Source of the DNA: Candidatus Brocadia sp.
GTDB lineage: Bacteria > Planctomycetota > Brocadiia > Brocadiales > Brocadiaceae
Assembly: GCA_030837935.1 (NCBI GenBank)
Contig: JAUQXU010000342.1
Coordinates: 1-12,702, forward strand
Reading direction: 5' to 3'
Length of the DNA stretch: 12,702 nucleotides
Shown: positions 6,552 to 12,702 of the stretch, piece after piece
Layout of the letters: each line of letters opens with the position of its first letter
Numbering within the stretch: the stretch's first letter is position 1
The notes under the pieces: generated by a model
Seen by the model: only the letters and a program-made list of their open reading frames with translations
Databases searched by the model: none
Told to the model about the DNA's origin: nothing
Program-made: the position numbers and the translations under genes

Positions 6552-6552
6552 T

Positions 6553-7848
6553 CTAATTTGATGCGTTCTTCCTAAGAAAATAACATGGTAATGATACAGC
6601 GATTGCCAGGGCTGTTGCCGCTACCACTTTTGGTTCCACATGGCATATCAACCAACCGCAAATCACCAGTGCTACAACAGGAATACCATATCCACCAGGT
6701 ATCCGGTAACTTCTCTCTTGTTCTGGTTTGTATCTTCTCAGTACAATAACTGCCAGACAGGTAGGAATATACTGGAGGATACTTGCCATAACACTTGCCG
6801 CAATCAAATATTGGAAACTGCCTGTCAGGCTTAATGCAAGCGTCAAAACGGCGTTGAATATAATAGCCCAATATGGGGTATGATACGTGGGATGTATTTT
6901 GGAAAATGTTTTAGGAAGAAATCCATCGGCTGAAAGCACATAGAGGCTGCGAGGGCTGGTCAGGGCAATTCCGGCATTGACGCCCCCAATAGAGAGTAAT
7001 GCCCCAGCGCCAATAATTACACCGCCTGCCGCTCCCATAAAATACCGTGCTGCATCGGCCAAAGGCTTATCCGACGTGGCAAGCGCGGGAAATGTCCCTG
7101 TGGCTACTACCTGAATGACAATATATAAACCCGTGACTACCGTGAGCACAAAAAACAATACTCGATGGATATCCCTTTGGGGATGTCGCATTTCCCCGGC
7201 GGGTACAGCAATAAACTCGAATCCGGTATAGGCATACAAAGCCATGATGACTGCTGCATGAAAATTTCCCCCATACGATGCTGTCTGTCCCCCTCTATCC
7301 CACGTTGATACGAGGGAATGATTTCCATGGATAAAAAATAATCCCACGCCAATAAAGATAAGCAAAGACAGGAGTTTCCCCATGGTAAAAAAATTAATGG
7401 TTCTTGACCCGGGTTTTACCCCAAAGTAATTAATGGTGCTTAACCCTCCAATCAGGAGAGTGGCAAAAACTTTGCTTATCCAGGGATTTTCTGTTGGCAG
7501 AAAATATCCTACATACAGTGAAAAACCGCTGGCAACCGAGGCCCATCCAATGATGGATGAAAGCCATATCATCCAGCCAACCAGAAAACCCGCGAACGGA
7601 CCAAATGCCTCTTTGGCATACAGGTATGCACCTCCGGTAGTATGGTACATACCACCCATCTCTGCAAAACACAGGGCTATAGTGAAACAAAGGATCCCGC
7701 ACAAGGGAAATACCCATACCACATTACTCCCAGCCAGGCTGCAAAGTTGTCCAGGCAATAAAAAAATACCAGCGCCCACGACACTATTAATTCCCAAACA
7801 AAGCACATCAAAAAACCCCAAAACCCTTGTTAGTCCGTTATTTTGCAT
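6553..7848 (-). CDS. APC-family amino acid permease
   Basis: A 431-residue, very hydrophobic inner-membrane protein with about 12 predicted membrane helices. The N-terminal segment (GFFDVLCLGINSVVGAGIFLLPG, residues 11-33) carries the GxGIF motif in the unwound first helix of amino acid-polyamine-organocation (APC) transporters, and the FAEMGGMYHTTGGAYLYAKEAFGP region matches helices 2-3 of that family. Likely role: proton- or cation-coupled uptake, or exchange, of an amino acid or amine; the substrate cannot be read from sequence. Length is normal and no defect is seen. The start at 7848 has AAAGAAG a few bases upstream. It is transcribed divergently from the TPR gene and convergently to the phosphorelay cluster, so it is its own transcription unit with no obvious functional link to its neighbours. 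Confidence 0.88.
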   Translation of the reverse strand: MQNNGLTRVLGFFDVLCLGINSVVGAGIFLLPGQLCSLAGSNVVWVFPLCGILCFTIALCFAEMGGMYHTTGGAYLYAKEAFGPFAGFLVGWMIWLSSIIGWASVASGFSLYVGYFLPTENPWISKVFATLLIGGLSTINYFGVKPGSRTINFFTMGKLLSLLIFIGVGLFFIHGNHSLVSTWDRGGQTASYGGNFHAAVIMALYAYTGFEFIAVPAGEMRHPQRDIHRVLFFVLTVVTGLYIVIQVVATGTFPALATSDKPLADAARYFMGAAGGVIIGAGALLSIGGVNAGIALTSPRSLYVLSADGFLPKTFSKIHPTYHTPYWAIIFNAVLTLALSLTGSFQYLIAASVMASILQYIPTCLAVIVLRRYKPEQERSYRIPGGYGIPVVALVICGWLICHVEPKVVAATALAIAVSLPCYFLRKNASN

Positions 7849-7886
7849 ATAAATACTTCTTTGATTTTGTAGTTTACAATTTCAGA

Positions 7887-7914
7887 TTGACGAATGGTTA
7901 TTATACTATATAAT
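7887..7914 (+). promoter_or_regulatory. Sigma70-type promoter for the TPR gene
   Basis: TTGACG (7887-7892), a 16-bp spacer and TATAAT (7909-7914) form a near-consensus promoter in the AT-rich divergent spacer (7849-8026). Initiation near 7921 would give a leader of roughly 105 nt before ATG 8027. The leader is T-rich, with two similar TTGAGTTTT stretches (7930-7940 and 7970-7980 areas), and shows no riboswitch I recognise. The permease promoter must lie in the same spacer on the other strand, but I see no convincing one. Confidence 0.5.
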
Positions 7915-8026
7915 TTTAATATCTATTCTTGAGTTTTGCTCTGTAATTTTTATTTTTTACTTTTTGCATTTTGAGTTTTACCTATTCTTAAATTTTTGAA
8001 CTTTTTACGAAAGAGTATTAATCTTT

Positions 8027-8968
8027 ATGGCATACTTTAGACTATACACCTGCTTCTTGTTCTCCATCGTATTATCTTTCTTATACTGTAACCTCGGTTG
8101 TAGTAAAAAAGAATCTGATACACCCACCGCAACTCAGCACGCCGCCTCTGTCAAGCTTGAGGGAGACGTCCCTTCTACCCACAAAAAAACGATGGCAGAC
8201 GAAGGGATTGAAAGAAACAAGAAGCTGCTGGAATCTAATCCAAACGATGCAGTAGCCCATTATAATCTGGGCTTATTATACGACGAAAAGGGCATGCTTG
8301 ACGAATCTCTCGCTGCCTACAAAAAAGCATCGGAACTCAACCCAGCGATGATAGAATCTCTTGTTGGTCAAGGAAATATCCTCAATAAAAAAGGAAAATC
8401 AGACGAGGCGATTGCCATTTTCAAAAAGGCCATTGATAGTAACTCCCATTACGCAGAGGCATACGAAGGTTTGGGACTTGTGTATATCCACAAGAAGCAA
8501 GAAGATGATGCGACCAAGTCATTCATTAAGGCTATCGATCTCAATCCGGGTTTGGTGAATTCAAGATACAACCTCGGTATTCTCTATGCAAAAAAGTCAC
8601 AATTCAATGAAGCTGTTGCAGAATGGACAAAAGCTATAGAAATTAACCCCCAAAAGACAGAAGTACACTACAACCTGGGTATTGCCTATACAAAACTCGG
8701 GAAAATAGACGACGCTATTGCTGTCTGGCAAAAGGCATTGACGCTGCGCCCGGACATGGCAGACTTCCATTATGCTATAGGGCTGGCATATAAAGAAAAA
8801 GGAGACTTCGATAACGCCGAAGCCTCTTTCAAAAAAGCGTTGGAGGTTGATCCCGATTTAGTGGATGTGCACAAAGTGCTTGAAGAGTTGTATCGTTCTA
8901 AGGGCATGCTTGGCGATGCCGACCGTGAGGCAGAACTGTACAAAAGCCGGTCCAGTCCACACCACTAA
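8027..8968 (+). CDS. TPR-repeat protein, probable lipoprotein
   Basis: A 313-residue protein with a hydrophobic N-terminal export signal (residues about 4-20) ending in NLGC-SKK, so C25 is a probable lipidation site; the -3 residue is Asn rather than the usual Leu, making the lipobox imperfect. After a polar linker (26-70), residues about 74-305 form six to seven consecutive 34-residue tetratricopeptide repeats, each with the AxxxLGxxYxxxGxxxxAxxxxxKAxxxxP pattern (for example AHYNLGLLYDEKG and VHYNLGIAYTKLG). TPR arrays mediate protein contacts; on an exported lipoprotein this suggests assembly or scaffolding at the envelope. No enzymatic domain is present. A good promoter lies about 110 bp upstream, and a weak GAAAGAG ribosome site is about 12 nt before the ATG. 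Partner and role are unknown. Confidence 0.85.
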   Translation: MAYFRLYTCFLFSIVLSFLYCNLGCSKKESDTPTATQHAASVKLEGDVPSTHKKTMADEGIERNKKLLESNPNDAVAHYNLGLLYDEKGMLDESLAAYKKASELNPAMIESLVGQGNILNKKGKSDEAIAIFKKAIDSNSHYAEAYEGLGLVYIHKKQEDDATKSFIKAIDLNPGLVNSRYNLGILYAKKSQFNEAVAEWTKAIEINPQKTEVHYNLGIAYTKLGKIDDAIAVWQKALTLRPDMADFHYAIGLAYKEKGDFDNAEASFKKALEVDPDLVDVHKVLEELYRSKGMLGDADREAELYKSRSSPHH

Positions 8969-9112
8969 ACCCAAACATAGCATAGAAAGGCGAACGACAG
9001 AGAACGCCGGAAAGAAAAGGAGGGTGATACATAGCTGTTCGTCACTACCAAGTTAGTAATATCCCTTTCCCAGGAAAGTTTATTTAAATGGTTCTCTATG
9101 GGTTCGGCGGTT

Positions 9113-9117
9113 AAGGA
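9113..9117 (+). promoter_or_regulatory. Ribosome binding site of anmK
   Basis: AAGGA lies 5 nt before ATG 9123 and supports that start. The rest of the 154-bp gap after the TPR gene holds only a weak 5-bp hairpin (9065-9078) followed by TTTATTT and a purine-rich AAAGGAGGGTGAT stretch around 9016-9028 that resembles a ribosome site but is followed by no usable frame. Confidence 0.5.
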
Positions 9118-9122
9118 TTTTC

Positions 9123-10415
9123 ATGTTAAACCAACTCCTGCGGTTACAACAGAAAAGTCCCAAAAAGGTTATTGGACTCATGTCGGGGACATCTGCAGAT
9201 GGTATAGACGCCTGTCTTGTGGAAATCTCCGGGAATGGGATTCATACAAAAATAAACATTCTGGACTTTGAGACCTATCCTTACGAAGATATCACGCGTA
9301 ATGCCATTCTTGAGATCTGCAGTCCTGGAACTGGTAGAGTTGATAAGGTTTGCCAGTTAAATTTTTACCTTGGAAAACTATTTGCCGATGCAGCAAAATC
9401 TATTGCAAATAAAGCACGTATCGCTATTACGGATATCGACCTTATTGGCTCACATGGACAGACAATCTATCACCTGCCCAATCAGGCAGCTCCGGAAAAG
9501 ACAGAAGACAGAAGTCGGAAGCCAGAACCCGGGAATAATAAGTCCAATAGCAATCTAATAAACACAGAAGATTTTAAAAGAGAAACATGGTATTTGCCGT
9601 TTCTTCGCTCGACACTTCAAATAGGTGAGCCGTCTGTTATTGCCCAGGAGACAGGCGTTACCACAGTTGCCGACTTTCGTCCGAGGGATATAGCGGCCGG
9701 GGGTCAGGGAGCGCCTCTCGTACCTTGCGCAGATTACATCCTCTTTCGGGACAAAGAAAAGGGTCGTGCCTTGCAGAATATCGGTGGAATTGCTAACGTT
9801 ACCTTTCTTCCCCGTGATTGCAATATTCATGACGTTATTGCCTTCGACACAGGTCCAGGCAACATGGTAATCGATCGCATTACGGAGCTTATCACAAACG
9901 ATGCATTTCATTTCGACGAAGGGGGCAAATTAGCCGCGAAGGGAAAGGTTGATGAGCACCTCCTCGCCATCCTTCTTGCGCATCCGTATTTATCAAAACT
10001 ACCCCCAAAGACCACTGGACGGGAAGAATTTGGAAGACCTTTTGCGGATAATCTTTACAAAGATGCCACACATTCCGGTATCGAAGGCCCGGATATCCTG
10101 GCAACAGTTACCGCCTTTACAGCACGCACCATTGCAGATAGTTATAAGCAATGGATTTTACCAAAACATCACCTGTCCGAAGTGATACTTTCGGGGGGAG
10201 GAAGTCACAATAATACCCTTATAAAATTTTTGATCCAGGAATTTGCCCCCTCCATGAAGATACATTCCATTAACACGTTTGGTATTGCATCCACCGCTAA
10301 GGAAGCCCTTGCCTTTGCCATTCTTGCCAATGAAACAATTTCTGGGAACCCCAATAATATCCCGAACGCCACTGGCGCTCGGGAGGCGGTGATTATGGGT
10401 AAGATTATACCATGA
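9123..10415 (+). CDS. anmK: Anhydro-N-acetylmuramic acid kinase
   Basis: Cytosolic kinase that hydrolyses the 1,6-anhydro ring of anhydro-MurNAc and phosphorylates it with ATP to MurNAc-6-phosphate, a step of peptidoglycan recycling. Family signatures are intact and in order: GLMSGTSADGID (18-29), SHGQT (about 115), TLQIGEPSVIA, ADFRPRDIAAGGQGAPLVP (183-201, with the conserved Asp residues), NIGGIANVT, the phosphate-binding DTGPGN (242-247), TTGREEFG and LSGGGSHN, ending REAVIMG. At 430 residues it is clearly longer than typical family members of about 370. Most of the excess is a polar insertion at about residues 123-160, between HLP and TLQIG, where a short histidine-containing loop is usual; the DNA there includes a heptanucleotide repeat. 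Frame is kept and all catalytic motifs survive, so the enzyme is probably active. Confidence 0.93.
   Translation: MLNQLLRLQQKSPKKVIGLMSGTSADGIDACLVEISGNGIHTKINILDFETYPYEDITRNAILEICSPGTGRVDKVCQLNFYLGKLFADAAKSIANKARIAITDIDLIGSHGQTIYHLPNQAAPEKTEDRSRKPEPGNNKSNSNLINTEDFKRETWYLPFLRSTLQIGEPSVIAQETGVTTVADFRPRDIAAGGQGAPLVPCADYILFRDKEKGRALQNIGGIANVTFLPRDCNIHDVIAFDTGPGNMVIDRITELITNDAFHFDEGGKLAAKGKVDEHLLAILLAHPYLSKLPPKTTGREEFGRPFADNLYKDATHSGIEGPDILATVTAFTARTIADSYKQWILPKHHLSEVILSGGGSHNNTLIKFLIQEFAPSMKIHSINTFGIASTAKEALAFAILANETISGNPNNIPNATGAREAVIMGKIIP
9500..9527 (+). repeat. Heptanucleotide repeat inside anmK
   Basis: Four successive 7-mers: GACAGAA, GACAGAA, GTCGGAA, GCCAGAA. They encode part of the polar insertion of AnmK (DRSRKPEP region). 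Similar AGAAGTC-like 7-bp tandem arrays are typically intergenic, so this may be a repeat that entered, or expanded within, the coding region without breaking the frame. Confidence 0.6.
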
Positions 10416-10423
10416 GTATTTCC

Positions 10424-10452
10424 TTGATAAATATTTCTTATCTTTTTATACT
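10424..10452 (+). promoter_or_regulatory. Sigma70-type promoter for the S41 protease gene
   Basis: TTGATA (10424-10429), a 17-bp spacer and TATACT (10447-10452) match consensus at 5 of 6 positions each, beginning 8 bp after the anmK stop. Initiation near 10459 would leave a leader of about 120 nt. The leader holds a 9-codon frame (10475-10504) without a ribosome site and a small TTATTC/GAATAA hairpin (about 10521-10538). AAAAGGGG ends about 8 nt before ATG 10579. Confidence 0.5.
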
Positions 10453-10578
10453 TTATCATTGGAATAAAAACTAGATGAAAAATCCATCGCCCATGATTAC
10501 TTAAGTAGGGAAAAGGGTGTTTTATTCTTCTGTGAATAATTATATAAGTACCATTTTTTAGCCAAAAGGGGCGACGTT

Positions 10579-12702
10579 ATGAAATCAAAATTTACCTCTC
10601 CACGCTTGCGGATTCTATTCCTTTCCTTCTTTTCTATCTCTTTCCTTTTTATAAGCCTTCATACAACCCTTGGTTTGGAACCTCGTTTTGAAAAGCGGAC
10701 GGAAAAAGAGGACCGTAACTACAAGTTTCGTTTGCCGGGGATTGTTAGTTCCTATGTCAACAGGCTGTATGTGGATCCCGAACGCATCAAAACGGTAGAA
10801 ATGCTTAAAGAGGCCCTTTCGTGGGAGGAAAGGATTATCCCTGAGGTATTAGCGGACTTTTCAGAAAATACCAATACCGAAAAGGTAACGGTGGACGATG
10901 TATCGAAAACGTTTGATCTATCCAAAATTCACCGCTCAAAGGACATGGTCGAAATCCTCCATGACGCGCTTACGTTTATTAATACACACCGTCAACCATC
11001 AGAAATCATTTCTGCCAGCGACCTCGAATACACGGCAATCAATGGCATGCTCACAAAACTGGACCCACACTCTATTATTCTGCCGCCGAAGGAGTTTGAC
11101 GAATTCAAGATTGGTACTACCGGCAAGTTCGGCGGTCTGGGTATGGTCGTTGGCACACGAGAGGGCATACTTACAGTAATATCACCGATTGATGGCACCC
11201 CTGCTGCGAGGGCTGGTATGAAGGCGGGGGACAGGATTATTGAGATTGATGGGGAGTCCACGGTCAACATGAACCTTACAGAATCCGTTGGGAAATTGCG
11301 TGGAGACCCGGGAACTACGGTTATGCTCTCAGTTTTAACTGATAAGGCTGCCCAATCCAAGCTGGTCACGCTAAAGCGGGAAATTATTGTTATTCCAACA
11401 GTAGAATCCGCATCTTTGGAAGGTAATTTGGGCTATATAAAAATAAGAAACTTTCAGGACGATACCTCGCAATGCCTTAATGAACACTTAAAGCGACTAA
11501 AAATGTCCACGGATAAACTCAAGGGATTAATTGTTGATTTGAGAAATAACTCCGGGGGACTGTTAGATCAGGCCATAGAGGTTGCAGACAAATTTCTCGA
11601 GAGAGGCGACATCGTCATCACCGTTGGTCCAAGTGGCCATCCAAGAGAGGTAGCAGAAGCCAGAAAAACCGATACAGACGAAGCCCCTTATCCGATCGTA
11701 GTGCTTGTCGATGCGGGAAGCGCTTCAGGGGCGGAAATTGTTGCCGGCGCGCTCAAAGAAAATGATCGTGCTATAATAGTGGGCGACAGAAGCTTTGGTA
11801 AGGGTTCTGTGCAACAACTCATTGAACTCATGGATGGTTCGGCATTAAAATTAACCATTGCCAAATATCTTACCCCTTTATCCACGGATATTCAATCGGT
11901 TGGCATTACTCCGGATATTAAACTCATTCCTGTGACCGTTGCAAAGGACAATATTAATCTCTTTCGCGGCATTGTTGCCCTTCGTGAGGAAGATCTCAAG
12001 CAGCATCTTGACGAACATCGTAAAGATGAAACTCCGTTTGCCATTCTTAAATATTATCTAGAAACCAAGGAAAAGGATAAGGATAAAACCGAAGAATCAG
12101 AAGAAGAGGCGGAAGATCCGTACAAACTACCCGACTTTAATACTGATTTTCATGTCATCTTTGCCAGGAAATTACTTGCCAAAACTAATGCCTGGCAACG
12201 GGGAAATTTTTTACAAAACTCTTCTCCTGTCATAGAAGAAACAGCCCGGTCAGAAGAAAAGAAAATTGCCTTGGCGCTTCAAAAATTAGATATTGATTGG
12301 TCCACGGGCACCAGTACGGGAACGGCAAAGGCAAACGCCTCTTTTTCTGTCAATCCCACAAACAGACGAGTGAAGGCGGGTGATAAGATTACTCTTACCA
12401 TACATGTGGCAAATGTTGGAGAAACACCCTTGTACCAGGTGCGGGGTATATCTTCGAGTAAAAACGGACTTTTCGACAAGATCGAGTTTATCCTTGGGAA
12501 AATAGACACAGGAAGCACAAAATCCTATTCCACAACGATAGAAATTCCCAAAAATTCGCTTGATAGAGAAGACGAGGTTACTATCAAGTTTGAAGAATTG
12601 AATCATCATAATCCGAAGGATATTAAACTTAATATTATCACCGAGGCATTACTGCGGCCGCTTTTTTCTTATTCATATCAGTTACTTGATCCCATAAAGG
12701 AC
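10579..12702 (+). CDS. S41-family C-terminal processing protease with PDZ domain (3' end beyond window)
   Basis: An open frame of 708 codons runs from ATG 10579 off the right edge without a stop. Residues about 8-34 look like an export signal (hydrophobic FLSFFSISFLFISLHTTLG), placing the protein in the periplasm or envelope. A helical N-terminal region (about 50-175) ends in LDPHSIILPPKEF, typical of tail-specific proteases. A PDZ domain follows (about 185-268: GLGMVVG...AARAGMKAGDRIIEIDG), then the S41 core with LRNNSGG, catalytic Ser383 in GSASGAE and Lys408 in FGKGSVQ, ending VGITPDI. A charged linker rich in Lys/Asp/Glu (about 495-516) leads to a further domain (about 517-708) with a beta-rich stretch (VNPTNRRVKAGDKITLTIHVANVGETPLYQV) like an Ig/CARDB-type fold. 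Typical CtpA proteins of 400-450 residues lack this. Dyad and fold are secure; substrate is unknown. Confidence 0.9.
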   Translation, partial: MKSKFTSPRLRILFLSFFSISFLFISLHTTLGLEPRFEKRTEKEDRNYKFRLPGIVSSYVNRLYVDPERIKTVEMLKEALSWEERIIPEVLADFSENTNTEKVTVDDVSKTFDLSKIHRSKDMVEILHDALTFINTHRQPSEIISASDLEYTAINGMLTKLDPHSIILPPKEFDEFKIGTTGKFGGLGMVVGTREGILTVISPIDGTPAARAGMKAGDRIIEIDGESTVNMNLTESVGKLRGDPGTTVMLSVLTDKAAQSKLVTLKREIIVIPTVESASLEGNLGYIKIRNFQDDTSQCLNEHLKRLKMSTDKLKGLIVDLRNNSGGLLDQAIEVADKFLERGDIVITVGPSGHPREVAEARKTDTDEAPYPIVVLVDAGSASGAEIVAGALKENDRAIIVGDRSFGKGSVQQLIELMDGSALKLTIAKYLTPLSTDIQSVGITPDIKLIPVTVAKDNINLFRGIVALREEDLKQHLDEHRKDETPFAILKYYLETKEKDKDKTEESEEEAEDPYKLPDFNTDFHVIFARKLLAKTNAWQRGNFLQNSSPVIEETARSEEKKIALALQKLDIDWSTGTSTGTAKANASFSVNPTNRRVKAGDKITLTIHVANVGETPLYQVRGISSSKNGLFDKIEFILGKIDTGSTKSYSTTIEIPKNSLDREDEVTIKFEELNHHNPKDIKLNIITEALLRPLFSYSYQLLDPIKD

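Larger units (their letters stand above)
6198..6552. other. Gene-free convergent junction filled with palindromic repeats
   Basis: This 355-bp stretch separates two convergent genes. Reading left to right it holds the terminator-like hairpin (6200-6226), a GTAGAGACG palindrome (6269-6295), a CCCCTC/GAGGGG hairpin (6348-6363), a perfect 28-bp palindrome (6453-6480), a perfect 15-bp-arm inverted repeat (6478-6520) and a small hairpin by the permease stop (6528-6551). I see no credible gene: the one forward frame of 77 codons (6223-6456) runs through the repeats and has no domain. It looks like a landing zone for short repeats plus transcription end sites. Confidence 0.7.

Noticed and set aside
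7433..7852. 139-codon forward frame opposite the permease gene
   Set aside because: It lies wholly antisense to the clear APC permease and its translation shows no domain or hydrophobic pattern of its own.
9016..9056. Possible tiny gene after an AAAGGAGGGTGAT ribosome-site-like stretch
   Set aside because: Only a GTG overlapping the site itself opens a frame, of about 11 codons, with no recognisable product.
10475..10504. 9-codon upstream frame in the protease leader
   Set aside because: No ribosome site and no attenuator-like codon run or paired structures; such short frames are expected by chance.
1..12702. CRISPR arrays, tRNA or rRNA genes, insertion-sequence transposases
   Set aside because: I looked for spaced direct repeats, cloverleaf-like segments and transposase motifs on both strands and saw none.

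Overview
The window reads as a moderately AT-rich bacterial chromosome segment with dense genes, short intergenic gaps and many interspersed palindromic repeats. A c-type-heme sensor kinase, a ferredoxin-tailed glucoamylase, a cell-wall recycling kinase and this repeat style would fit an anaerobic, cytochrome-rich bacterium. An anammox-type planctomycete (Brocadiales) is my best guess, but it is inference from gene style; there is no rRNA or other marker gene to confirm it.

Layout. (1) Positions 2-103 hold the 3' end of an unidentified gene, followed by an imperfect hairpin. (2) Positions 218-6197 look like one plus-strand cluster: a GH15 glucoamylase-type glycosidase with a C-terminal [4Fe-4S] ferredoxin domain; overlapping it by 11 bp, a membrane hybrid histidine kinase with an extracytoplasmic CxxCH heme-c domain and two receivers; a stand-alone DivK-type receiver; and a receiver-PAS protein. 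A repeat-like inverted structure sits at the kinase/receiver junction. (3) Positions 6198-6552 are a gene-free convergent junction packed with hairpins, including a perfect 28-bp palindrome and a perfect 15-bp-arm inverted repeat. (4) An APC-family permease runs on the minus strand (6553-7848). (5) A divergent AT-rich spacer carries a good sigma70-type promoter reading rightwards into a TPR protein (8027-8968), probably a lipoprotein. (6) anmK (9123-10415) encodes anhydro-N-acetylmuramic acid kinase with an insertion that includes a heptanucleotide repeat. (7) A sigma70-type promoter just after anmK leads into a long S41/PDZ processing protease (10579 to beyond the window end) with an extra C-terminal domain.

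How the genes may work together. The first cluster physically links a cytosolic alpha-glucan hydrolase bearing an iron-sulfur domain to a heme-based phosphorelay with four receiver domains and no DNA-binding output. This suggests redox-linked control of storage-glucan breakdown. That reading is inference: the domains are visible, the coupling is not. The right half (TPR protein, AnmK, S41 protease) is envelope-oriented, covering peptidoglycan recycling and periplasmic proteolysis, but its genes appear to have separate promoters.
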